A stretch of DNA of 64,000 nucleotides. Origin: Rostratula benghalensis. Its lineage: Eukaryota > Chordata > Aves > Charadriiformes > Rostratulidae. The notes beneath the pieces are model-generated. The model saw only the letters and a program-made list of their open reading frames with translations. It was not told where the DNA came from and searched no databases. Both the position numbers and the translations under genes were made by a program. This document shows positions 47,195 through 59,900 of this stretch, piece by piece; the stretch's first letter is position 1; each line of letters starts with the position of its first letter. The stretch spans positions 2,719,833-2,783,832 of the forward strand of contig VXAI01000013.1 in NCBI GenBank assembly GCA_013399305.1, read 5' to 3'.

Positions 47195-48748
47195 CTAGAG
47201 ACACACAGGTGATGGATACAGGTGTCCACATAAATATTTTCAATTCCTAAGTTCACAAAAGGAAATTTTGACTGTAATTAAAGGTTTGACTGAGTTTTAA
47301 TGATTATGTCCTCATTAAATGTTAAATGTGTTAAGTAGTCACTATGTCAGAAGACCCCTTTTGGCAATTACACCTTCCTTTTGCTAAGAGCTGATACATT
47401 GGCAAAAGCCTCAGTTTGAAATAGGCATGACACTAGTAATTTAAAAGATATACAGGCAAAGTGAAAAACATAAGAGCTGAAAATTAGCCTTTTGCAGGGA
47501 AATAAGAGGTTTGTGGAACAAAAGAGAAATGTACGCAGGACCCATGCATTCAAGCAGATGGCAGTTATTTATTACTGACTGTGGTTTCAACATTGAACTT
47601 GCAGCTGATTTATCCTTAAAAGCATCTACAGTAATACTAATTCCTCCATGCAGTGAAGCACACTTCTCTGCTGTGATAAGAGGGATGCCACTGTATCTTC
47701 CTCTCTATAAAAACCTTGTGTGTAGAGCAGTTCAGACGGCCAGGGGTTTCAGTGTGAGATTTATAATAAGAAATTAAGCCACGGGAGCCCTAACATATTC
47801 TAATATTGCTATGGAACACAAAAGCTGTGGACAGCAAGCTGTAACATAAAGCAGCTGGAGTGAGACTGCATTTAAAAGGATATTCTTACCCAAACCTATT
47901 CCCTTGAAATTTCAGACAATAAGATGTACACATTTATTCTAGCTTCTTGACTGATGAAAGGTTTTCAGGACAGAAAAATCTTGCTCTATATGAAGCTTTG
48001 TGTAAAGAGAGTTGTGCTGGTCAGATAATTCAGAGCAAGTGGAATAAACTTGCTTGATGGGTTTGCTGTGTGTAGAGGTCACACGTTGAGGAAAAACAAA
48101 AAACTAAACCATGAGCCAGCCTCAAAGGGTGCTGAAAAAGAAGAGGCTCCTGCAGACTGCTTTTGCATGTTTACCCCCTAAACAAAGCTTTTTCTAAAGG
48201 AGGCAGTTTGATTTCTCAGCCTTTTTTGGTGGCAAAAGAAAAGATATTAAATAAAAAAAAAGCTGAAAAAACAGCAGTTTCCCAAGGCAATGCAAAAGTC
48301 ACTTAAGTTTTGGCAATTAGAGAGATGAGCTAACTTATTTAAAAAAACCCATATATTAACGTTTCTTCGCAGATGACCCATTCTCAATTCCTTTGTGTAC
48401 CCATACCAATGAAATTCTCAACTAGTTGGATTAAAGCCTCTGAAAACTGTAACTCATTGAAAGACATGTGCCACATTCTGAACCAGTGTTTTGGGTTTCC
48501 AAGCCTTTAAAATGTCTTTTCAATTGCTAGCTGTTAGGCTCCTAGCAGTCATTGAGCACAGGTCTGGAAACTAAAATCACCCAGTGAGGATCAGGAAATC
48601 TTTCTAAACATGAGCTACAGTGCTTGGGAAAAGGGAATAGAGAGAAGAATGGAGGGAAATAGGCATTGCAGTATTCAATTCTCCCCATACTGCAGAAGAA
48701 AATGTGATTGCCTGTATTCCAGCACCTCCGGAAGTTATGGATGAGAAA

Positions 48749-49572
48749 TGTGTGACATCAGCTAGAGAGGTGAGCGAGTCCAAATCGCATGAAGTTGAAC
48801 TAAGCCAAGTGCGGGGTGCTGCACCTGCAATATGGCAACCCCAAGCACAAGTACAGGTCGGGCAGAGAATGGCTGGAGAGCAGCCCTGAAGAGAAGGACT
48901 TGGGATTGATGGTAGATGAGAAGCTCAACATGAGCCAGCAGCGTGCACTGGCAGCCCAGAAAGCCAACCACATTCTGGCCTCATCCAAAGAAGCGTGACC
49001 AGCAGGTTATGGGAATTGATTCTACCCCTCTTCTCTGCTCTGGTGATACCCCACCTGGAGTACTGTGTACAGCTTTGGAGTCCTCAACATAGAAAGGACA
49101 TGGACCTGTTGGAACAGCTCCAGAGGAGGGCCACATAGATGATCAGTGGGATGGAGCACCCCTACTATGAAGACCAGCTGAGGGAGCTGGGCTTGCTCAG
49201 CCTGGAGAACAGAAGGTTCTGGGGAGACCTTGTAACAGCCTTCCAATAGCTGAAGGGAGCCTACAGGAGAGCTGGAGAGGGACTCTTTGTCAGGAAGTGT
49301 AGTTACAGGACAAGGGGTGACAGCTTTAAATTAGAAGAGATTAGGGGAGATTTAGATTAGATACTAGAAAAAAATTCTTCATTCTGAGGGTGTGAGGCAC
49401 TGGAACATGTTGTCCAGAGAAGTAGTGGATACCCCATCCCTGGAAGAAGGCCAGGCTGGATGGGGCTTTGAGCAACCTGGTCTAATGGGAGGTGTCCCTG
49501 CCCATGGCAGGGGGGTTGGAACTCGATGATCTTTAAGGTCCCTTCCAACTCTAACCATTCTGTGATTCTATG
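48749..49572 (+). mobile_element. CR1 LINE 3' fragment, 0.8 kb
   Basis: The element begins just after the RT palm ('gctagagaggtgagcgag', then 'atgaagttgaactaagccaagtg' and 'ctgcacctgcaatatgg'). It continues through 'aggacttgggattgatgg', 'cagcccagaaagccaaccac', 'ccccacctggagtactg', 'agctccagaggagggcc' and the ORF2 tail, and ends in CCATTCTGTGATTCTATGA. Its 3' UTR shares 'tgtccctgcccatggcagg' with the 33.4 kb copy. The frame is broken, for example by TAG in the 'ccttccaatagctgaagg' block and a frameshift in the 'attctgagggtgtgagg' block. It is the same subfamily as the 33.4 kb copy, longer at its 5' side but more decayed. Confidence 0.97.
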
Positions 49573-52500
49573 ACTGCAATTCACCATATACTGAATTGCT
49601 TCAGTTGCTGTAAAACAAAAATGGTGAGCTCTTATTCATTCTAAATGTGATAGAGAATAACTGAAGTAATCAATGCTTCACATTTTGAAGCCACATACTT
49701 TCAACAAAGCTGGCTAAGGACAGCAATGTTAAGGTTTCCCTGGTAATTTAAAGGTAAAAGTGAATCCACTTGTTACTTTCAACACTCCTCAAAATTCTAC
49801 CAACTGTGCAAACAATATGTCTAATGGCACTAGACTGGCAGAGTCTGCTTGAAATTAGATATGTGCTCTGAATGAGAATATCATTGGAATGTCTGTAACA
49901 AAAACTCCCCTGAAACTACAACAGGACGTGAAGCACAATTTGTCCCCTGTTATCTTCCATGGAATCAAACACCCATGAACTCAGGTCCACAACAGCATCA
50001 GCTCCAAGGAACCTGAACCCAGTTCGTGTTTTTCAAGAATTCACAACCTGTGAGCTAAATCAAAACTGAGTATCCTGAAGCACTCATTCTGACCTTATGA
50101 TATAGTATTACATGACAGGTAATAGTTCATGTAATTAGAGTTTGGTTAAGATGCCAGGCTGTAGAGCAACATCTACTTTGATCCAGATTGTGACTTGGAT
50201 TACATTACTCTGAGGAAAAGAAGCATTACGATTTATTGCAAGTGGAATATTTAGGGCATAAATAGAGCAGCCCTTTACTCTAATAAAACATATGTGGGGA
50301 CACCTTCATTCCCCAGGGCAGGGGAATAGTTGACTACTGGTAAAGGTAAACCTCAGACCATGTATATCTTGCATCACTACAGAAAAATGTGGAAGAGAAA
50401 TAATGAAAAAAATATCTATCTTAGTGAGTAGAAAATGCTAATAAATGGGGTCCTGCCTCTCCCAAAATTAGCGGGATTTTCCTCCAGCACAACATACGTG
50501 CTGTATGAAACTGCATGGACAATCCACCCTTCCTGCAATCTGCATCATTCCCATAAGCAAACAGAAAAGAGCAAGTCAGCTACCCATCCAAATGGAGCAT
50601 GACATTGCTACAGCCTACGGGTTAAAATTCAGACCTCCCTATATTGGAGAAGAAGTGATACTCGCCTGAAGCCCTGCTCCTCAAAGAGTTTCTAATGAGA
50701 TGGAACATGCTGACAACTGTGGCTCACAAACCCCCTTTAACTCTCATGGTTTGACAAATGTTGTAGAGTAAGCTGTGGTCTTACCTTCCCCAAGTAGGAA
50801 AACTGGATCTAAGGCATTTCTCAGATGCTTTGCTCTCTCTAAAGAGTGTCCTCACGACCAAGCTTGGGATTACAATGAAGCAAGTAGCACACCCCAACCC
50901 TGCTGCTGAAACAGTTGTTCCCTAAAGAACAGAATTCATAATTTGTAAATCCAGAAGAAGATATTAAGAAGGACCCTAACAGTACATACCCATTGTTCAT
51001 CTGCTCTAAAGGAACCTGAAGTTCTGCTATTCTTTCCCAGCATAGCTGCTTTTGACTGGGACAATTACTGGGTAAAACAGTATAGGCAGTATCAGTGGGT
51101 TATTGCCTGTGCTCTTCAGAAAGGAATAGTTTAATCACCTTTGAGCATCAGTGGGGATGCAGCCTACTCACAAGCCATGAGAAACCATCCTGATAAAACC
51201 AGTAAGCCCAGAGAACAACTGCAGGGCTAGAAGAGCAAAATAAGGTGCTGTGAAGTTGCAGCTGCTGGCAGACATGCTAAACAAGGCCTGTTTCCTAGAC
51301 CAGTAACACAGATGTCTCCATGAAAGAACAGAATGAGAAAATCATGAACTATATCATCATTCCCTCTCTGATAGGAGACTCCAGGTGACTTGAATAAAGT
51401 CTCAAGGTCACTTTAATTTAGTCTGGGTTAGGTTAATTGCAAAAAACCTGTGCAAGGGAATGTTACACTCTGCTACTAAGTGATTACTGATCTCTAGATG
51501 AAGTGAAAGGTGTGCCGTATTTAAAGAGAACCCACAGAGATTTAAGAACCCCAGTAGCACAAGCAGAAGTTTCCAAACTTCTGACAAAACCCTGACATGC
51601 TGATGCCTAGTCAGAGCCAAGAAACCCAGGATTCCTTTTGTCCTATATATGCAGCTAGGTACTGCCATTGGGATGCAAATTTGGAAGAACATAGGTCCCC
51701 AGTTTTTCATATAACACTAAGTCCTAGTTTTTAATAAAAAATTTTGAGTTCCCTACGAAGAGGAGCCCTGGAGAAGGCACGGTCTTAAATATGGCAATAA
51801 AACTGTCTTCTCAAAGTAAAACACAAACCATGAGGTTTTATCCGTACTTTAAAATACCACATACTTCTAAGGATGTGCACCTGAATGAAATGAAAACAAC
51901 TGTAATAGTCCATGGTGAAAAGCTTTAGTAGGTTAATTACCATCTCTCTTCCCAAAGAGCAATATATTTGATGATATTTGGACTGGATTTTGAAATGCTT
52001 ATCACACTTCTCCAAATACGAGATTCACATTTTCTCATGCTGTGCATTGCATGTCTGTTTGAAAGAGAGAGGCAAGAAAGAGTTATCAGAATGAATTCAT
52101 AATATGGACGTGTTATTCCAAAACATGCAAGGAGAACAAATTTAATGCACTACCCTAATCAGCAAGCCACTTCAAATTAAATCTAAGACTATCTGTACTT
52201 TCAGTCCTGTCCTCTTTTCAGTTGTTTAAAAACAACTAAAACCAAATCTTTTATGATGCCTGCATTTTTAAATGAAAATTGAGTTTTAAATATTTAAACA
52301 ACAGCTAAACAACATTGGTAAGAGCTGATGTGGAAGAATATTCACATTTGGGAACTGCCATCATTGTGTCAATAATAGTTTAAAATACTGGAGAGATTGT
52401 CTTCCAAGACATAAATCTTTAATCAACCTATGAACAATTTGTTATACGTTAATTTATATTGAAAATGGCATTCCTATGTCAGAAGCACACAAAGACAGGC

Positions 52501-55466
52501 CTACCACCACATGGAAACCATCTGCACATAATCCCAGTTACCATTGTTTAGCAATAGCCTGATAAACCAGAGGTCCACTAAAACATGTATAAGAGTCATT
52601 CCTTTTCATCACATCCTAGTTCTGTCAGGCTGACTCTATGACATGAAAAAAATGTAACAAGATTATGCAGCACAGCTGGGCAGCTCTTCCAGGCTTTCAA
52701 GCAAAACACTGTGTAAAAGTTATTGTCAAACACACCTGTCCATTCCATTTGCTTATATGTCAGTGCCCAATCAGTCTCTACAAAGCTCCTACTTTGTAGG
52801 GCACCTTGAGACACAGAACTCCTTTAGACAGACAGCTTTCATTTCACATGAAGTTGGTAAGTTGATAAAAGCATCTTTCCTTTAAGGAGGTTTGTAGCTA
52901 TTAAAGCAGTGAACAAAGACAGTACTTTGTTTTTGGATTACAGTTTTGAGCATTACTCCTGCTTTCTTTTACTTTTCCCTATTGTAATTACTTCTAATTC
53001 AAAATAATAAGTATTCCTGTCAATTTTGGTTGATCTCTCCTCAGTCTCCAGTGTGGAGGTGCTGCTGATAGGCCTGCAGGACCTGTTAATGTTGAGTGAG
53101 ATTACTTGTTCACTCCTGTTTGGTTGCTGCCAGAAGGTTGTGATGGTCACTTGTGTCTGTTCCCTAAAGGTTTCTGTTGAGCACGGTCTTACATCTTTCA
53201 CAATGAGGTTTCACATCTCCCACTTTAGTTCTATCACAAGTGAACATCCTTGAAGGAGCCATCAAGGAAATTACTTGGGCTTTTTTATTTGCAACACAAG
53301 AGGCGGCAGATTTAAGGAAACAAATAAAGAGCACCTCCTCCCTATATCATGCACACTAACAGTGCAGTTTTAGAGTATTTGAAAGATATGGGACATTTGG
53401 AGTTGAGATTATTTGGAGGATACAGGATCTCTTCACCTCCCAGGAGCAGTTAAACTCATCTCCTGCCTCCCAGGGAGAGTTTGAACCATTCCAAAGTATA
53501 CTTGAGTGCTGTTTTAGTCTTTCCTAGAAGAGTAAGTCCACTTTACATTAAATATCCATCAGGGTAAAGAGAGAAGAAAATGGCAAGACAGCTAAATTCC
53601 TATCCTTTATCCACCAAAAGGTTTAGTGTTCTATGCAATGCTGAACATCATAAAGAAGAGTATTTGAAGACTACTCCACCCTGGAGTAACATATACAATA
53701 GTGGTTAGTGAAGTCTGTTGCAAGATACGGGTTCAAATTCCTTTGAATTGCAAGAGAACAGAATCTCATTTTCTCACATCTTCAAAGGTTCCAGTCCAGA
53801 ACTGGAGAAATAAGGGAGAAATAAGAAAGTAGTAGTAAGAAGTAATTTATCTGTCTGGCTGTTTAGTGAATAATGTACGTCACTTCTTCATGCTTTTACC
53901 ACAAATTTGCAAAAATAAAGTTGTCAAACCTTATCTTTTTCTTTCAATGTTTTGGTGTTCAATGTTTAGGATTACATTTGCTGATAATTTTGACAACTGA
54001 AATAAAACCCAAAAATATCTGTCATGGTTTCATTTATAATTTAAAAAACAGAATGTGCAAGGATTGGATATCTCATACTTTACAAAAATATGTGCAAGGA
54101 CACTAGACATATACATTACATCAGACTCTCACCTTGATGCCCTCCCCAGCTCTCCTTGCATCTCTGAAATGCCAAAACTCTTCTTCCTTTGTTGTCCCAC
54201 AGTTTGTGACCTGTTTCACCAATCACCTTTTCCAGGAAGACCAACTGACACACTCCAGCACCCTCATCTTGGCCCCAAACTGCTTCACTTTTATGCTACA
54301 GCTTGAAAGGTTTCCAGCCCATCACAGCACTGGAGTGCAGAAGGTGTGGAAGTCAGGGCTCATTCCTGCTCCCCAGTTCACAGTTCTGCTATAGGACTGA
54401 GGTAGAAACAGCCTCAGATGGAGTTTAAAATAAACCCAGCACGCTCCTGAGATCCCATCATTTCACCTTTTGTAATTAAAACCTGCCCCATATATTGCCC
54501 CCAATTTAAACAGACTTCACAAGAAACAACTGGGTGCTGTGCAATATGCATCATTGAAGAGCCGATGCCAGAAGAAAGACTCCCAGAACAATTTTTTTTA
54601 CTGTGTGAAGATTTCCTCTTTCATCAATCAAACTAATACATTCCACAACACGTTTTACCTCTGCAGAGCGCTCCCTGCAAGGCACCAAGGAGAAGGCTCC
54701 TCATGCTGGGTGGAAATTCAACCTCAGTATGGTGGGAAACAATAGTATTTGTCACCGTGATGATCCAGACAAAACTGAGATTACTTTCCAGAATTCCTTT
54801 GTCCTGGCTGGGGGAGGGCTGGGATGGGAAGGGTCTCACACCTGGATCCCACCACCACGTGCTGATATATCAACCAGGTGGCAAGAAGGATATAATTGTC
54901 TGGGTACTGCTGCCTCTCAGCTCAGGAGAAAATCGATGAAACAGCTTCAGAAGCTCTTCTACTCTCTTCCAGCTCCTCCTGCTCTCAGCGGTGCAGGGTC
55001 CATCCCCACAGACTCACTGAATGTGCTACAGCCAAGCGATGCAGGGATGTAGCCAATTTCTTTTACAGCTATTTAGGATCTCGGCTGAGAGAGCTACTGA
55101 ACTGAGAATAAGATATCTCATTCTTCTTATGCTTTTCTCCCACAGCATTGAGGGGGAAACCACTACATTTAAATGTTCTGCATCTTTGATACTATTTTAG
55201 GCTTTTTATATGTGTGGATTGCTAGGGTTATTAACAAACACGATGACAAACTCCATCATTTTACTCCATTTCAGTCACCCATATCAGACCTCAGAAGGGT
55301 TGCTCTATGTGTCTTTCAGTGTGCACCACTTTAAAGCTAGTTGACTGGTAGCCACCTTTTCATTCTGTGCAAGGTCAGAGGCAACTGCAGCTTTTGTACT
55401 CCCAAATGTAAGATTATCTTTAAAAATCTATTTTCCCATCTTACATTTCTTTTGTTCAGAACAGTG

Positions 55467-55482
55467 AAAAAAAAAAAAAAAA
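55467..55482. repeat. A16 homopolymer
   Basis: Sixteen consecutive A residues with no retroposed sequence recognised upstream. Confidence 0.9.
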
Positions 55483-56895
55483 GACTGCAATAAGATTTAG
55501 TGCTTACCATGAGTACTACATACATTATGTGAAGGAAACAGGTCTAGCTTGGGTCTGTGACTTCCATAATTTTATTTCGTTGATCTTGTCTTTGCCAAGT
55601 CCCCTAAACAATGTAATTTGATTTCATATCATTCAAATGACTACCAGTATTACATGATTAATATAAAAGAACAATGTCTGAGGAAAAAAAATAAGACCAG
55701 ATGAGCATAAACACCAGAGGATGATTCATTCTTGGTGTAATTTCTGTGTCAATGGAAAATACACCAGGGATAAATTTGACCCCGTGACGCAGAGCTTCCA
55801 GGAAACATGAAGCTATTGTAACTAGAGATCTCTGCTGACGTATGAATTGAAAAGCGACATAGAAATGAGGCAAATTCAGCATGGGCATAAAAGGAGTGAA
55901 GCCAGCTCTATCAATTACCCAACTGAAAGAAAATAAAAGCCAGGATCAAAATAACCTAATGTACAGAAAGAAAAGGATGAAAACATCAGGCAAGAACAAC
56001 AGCATGATGACAGATTTGAGAAGCGGCACATAGTAAATAGGATTACTAAAATGGAAAAAGAAAGTGTTTTCCATGACATTCAGCAAAGAATCTTTGACTT
56101 CTGAGAAACTCAGTTCAGAGAGCGTTCAATGAACTACATCTTTCAATAAACAGCCTTTATTTGCATTGATAACCAAAGTAATACAGCTTTTGCTAACACC
56201 ACACTCACACATAAAATCATGAAGCTTTTGACCTGATGAAATTAGGGTAAAGGTGATCTGTTCCTACAGAATTGGCACTGTCACTTTCATCATGTCACAA
56301 GGGGCACAAGTACCAGTTCATCTCAGGATACACCCCACACTGTCAGTTTAAACTCTTATTAGTGTAAAATGTAGGTGGTAAGGTAGTAGTGCAGAAGAGC
56401 AAAGGACAAGAGCATTTTATTACAAATAAAACCATAACATTGGCACCTTTTTTTTTTAATTTGCTAAGAGAGTGTCAGAATCATCATCAACCCTGCTGTC
56501 CCAATCTTCTGCCCCAGGGAGGGCTATGAGAATCTGTCACACCTCCCTCCTTCCTTGCCAGCCCTCCCTGCCTGAGTTAGTTGCCAATGGAGGGTGGGAG
56601 AAGGGGGGCACCCACCTCTTACTGCAGTGTAGTTAGACATAGGCAAGACATGCACTTGGTGCCCAGGACTGCCTGCAGCAATTATCCATTAATGTGCATG
56701 GATTCTACTGTGAAGAGAAGGTAATTCAGGTCAGAGAACAGTGGTGAAATTTTGCTTGCAGTTATTTTTAAGAAACTGGTATTTTTTACTACATCTAAGG
56801 TTGTTCCTAAACCAAGTAACTAATTAATGGTGTCACCAACTGTACTATAAACCCTTACATTCCATGCAAGCTGTGATAAGTAAAACTGTAGATCC

Positions 56896-56913
56896 TTTTT
56901 TTTTTTTTTTTTT
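56896..56913. repeat. T18 homopolymer
   Basis: Eighteen consecutive T residues on the plus strand. No retrocopy is recognised on the minus strand side. Confidence 0.9.
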
Positions 56914-59900
56914 GATGGTTTATTAAAGGCTAGAAATGGTATCATTAAAAACTCCTGTTGACAAGTTCTCCAACAGCAGCGAGGAGAGGCTTAGGCTCAC
57001 TTCCAGTCATGTGTTTCCTCTCCTGAGAATTAACAATCAAAAAGAAATGGGACAGTGAAAGTGGAAAATAAGCTCAGATCCTCAAATGGCCACTCTCATC
57101 CTCATGACAAGGCAATTAAGTTATGGGTTGACAATTTACCCTTGTTAAAACATGAAGCTGTCCTTTCTGGTGAAAGCTGAGGGCATACAAATGATCTCAC
57201 CAAGCTGTATCCCTAAAAAATTATATCATGTAATTGTGAGCACCTCCACTGTGGGAACTTCATGAACAAAAATTAAATTTCTACAGACAGACAATCCCAA
57301 AGAAACAACAATTTGATTTTCTCCAGGATGGGACTAAGTCTTATCATCCCTGACAAGTGAGCTTTTTTCAGTTGTGTTTTTTAAAATTATGTCATGAGAG
57401 GGAAGTAGAGCTTTGTGATAGCCCTGAAGCAGACTAAAAGTTATTTAATTGCAGGTCTGGAATCTGGAGTCATTAACAACCTGTTCATGACTATCTTTTG
57501 ACCTGTAAAAACTCCTCCGAATAGATATATTTGAGGAGGAATTTTGCAATTATGAACGTACATCTTTCAAAGCACTAAAAATGCAGTTATTGTGAGCTAC
57601 TGTATAGATTTGACTTCTCCAATAACATACTTTCTAAAAGATAAAGAAAACAGACATATGCAGAAAATCCTTACTGACATTTTTATCATGGAAATATTTC
57701 CATCTAGAACAATTAATACTGTTCTTGCCTGGCTTTGTTGTCATGCATTATCCATCTGTTATGACTGAACTACAAAAGACATAACAATGTTTAATAAGTA
57801 ATGTTTATTTCTTCATTTTCCATTATCACATTAACATGACCCACTTTCTAAAATACTAATAAATAAGGAGTAGAAGATCATGTCAGTCAATCCAAAATAG
57901 GACATTTTTGTCCCAAAGGAAAATATATCATATGTATGTTACTAGCTAGGTCAATTTGTTTTCTGGCTTATCTTTTGGAAGGAAGACTTGAGGTGTAACA
58001 GTCAGGGGTTTAGTAAAAGCCATTTTCTAAATAAATAAAAGTGAATTGTTTCCCTGTGGCAACCACAATGAAGAATATTATGCAACAAATCCCACATAGT
58101 CTGATACTTCTTTTTACATAACAAATGATGACCATCTGTCCAGGCAAGGATCAGTAGTACGAGTTTTCTTACAAATTCAGAAGCTTATGCATCCCTCTTC
58201 ATGTGTCTAAGATGGCAAAGAGCACCCTCAATGTATTACAAGAGCATCAGTTTGCATCCCTGACCCAAACTGAAAAATTTGGTCCAGATGACACTATTTA
58301 CTACTTGAACGACAGGAGCCAATTTCTTTTACAATGGTTTGATCCTGAAATCTATCTTCAGGTAGACTCTTAATAATGGCAACGAGATACTTGTAAGAAT
58401 ATGATTTCAGCAGATAAGAATTTAAAGAGTATTGTCCTTCTGAAGACTTCTATTATTGATATGACTAACTAACCAAAAAATAATGATCCTTTCTATTTAA
58501 TATTCACAAAAAAACAGCAGCCGGCAAACATGAGAACTACACAGGAAAACTGAATCAGGTGGTTGGGTAAGAGATAGCTATAAAGTGACAACTTGAGGAC
58601 TAGAAGGAGTTAGAGGATGAGTACAGACACATATTTTTCATTCAGAAGGGGAACAGAGATAAGAAAGGAATTTACCATCAGCTTCCCTAATCTTCTTTCC
58701 CTCCATCTAAGGGGGTTTCCCATGATCTGAGGAGAGAGGAGGAGACAAGGGGAAAAGTTGAACAAAAGAAAAAGAGGAAAAAATGTTGCTAATTCCTTCC
58801 CCTGCTCCTTCCTGTCTTTGACAGGCAATGTCACAGGAAGAGTAAAAAACCACAGCAGGTACAAAGGATCTAAGCAGGTTAGAAAGACAAAGAGGGAGGT
58901 GTCATGGGGGTACAGGGGATCACCAGATCCCTAAATACTGCTATGCCCTGAGAAGCTCCTTAGCAACCCAGTCTGCACGTGAACGTAGACTTTACCATCA
59001 CCAGAACCCTTAAATGTGTCTCTGACTGCTAAATATTTATATCCTATCCCTTTGTAACAATTTTATACAGCTCCTTTGAGTCCTGGCTTCTAATTTTCCA
59101 GTACTGGACAATGTCACTATCTTCCCTCTTTCTGCTTGCTCCAGGAAACCCTACAAGCACAGGGATAAACTTCTCTGACTGGCCATTCTAATTCTCCCTC
59201 TTTTTTTTTTTCCCCCCTTTTTGGTATTCATAACAGGGAACATTTTCCCACAGTGAATTAACCTGAAGTTTTATGAACTTTCTTTGTACCTGTGGTCAGA
59301 GGAAAATGTCTTTCATGATTTGTGTCAAGTTCTCAACAGAGAAAAACAGAATTTGATCTTTGCCCTTAACAGAGACGCAGTGTTACCACCTACTGGTTTG
59401 GATATAGGTTAGTCTACTATATTGATAAGGGCTTGAAGAACACTTCTTTACCAGAGTCCAGTGGTCTGATTTACTAACATAAATCAGCACAGCAATATTG
59501 CTGCCTCTTTGCACACTCTTTTCCCCCCACACCTCACTCCAACCCACTGCCATTGTTAGATATGTTCAAGGCATTTGGCATCTCCATGCAAAGAAAACAA
59601 ATCTTTCCACTATGTCTTACCCACATCTTCAGCTCAGTAATACTAAATTTCATAACTGGCCTATGCTGATCACAGCTGGAGCAGAAGGAACCTAAAAGAT
59701 ACGAGGAACTATTGCTCTAGTTGTGAATAGCACTGTGCTTGTCTCCCCGAATCACCTTTTATTTTTTGTCTGAGGTCTCCTTGCTTTTAGTTATCACATC
59801 TCATAACCAAGTTTCTCTTGCCTGACATTATAGTATAAACCTGCAGCAGAAGATTATAATGCAAGAGTCTGTCCTACACTATTTAGATCCTTGACATCTA

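Larger units (their letters stand above)
46021..48748. other. unique AT-rich sequence with one exon-like segment
   Basis: It contains a TAAA microsatellite at 46589-46610, an A22 run at 46903-46924 and the exon-like, CpG-bearing segment at 47096-47208. No complete gene or repeat family is recognised before the CR1 that begins near 48749. Confidence 0.5.

Noticed and set aside
48696..48769. A coding-looking segment after the acceptor ctccccatactgcag, with a GAG/GTGAGC donor
   Set aside because: The donor and the last bases of the segment belong to the CR1 that begins near 48749 (gctagagaggtgagcgag is CR1 ORF2 sequence), so the apparent exon is half transposon. The rest is too short to support.
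50785..50838. Minus-strand exon-like segment with AAG/GTAAGA donor
   Set aside because: The acceptor tract (gaggacactctttag) is weak and the segment is only 54 bases, so it is not distinguishable from chance.
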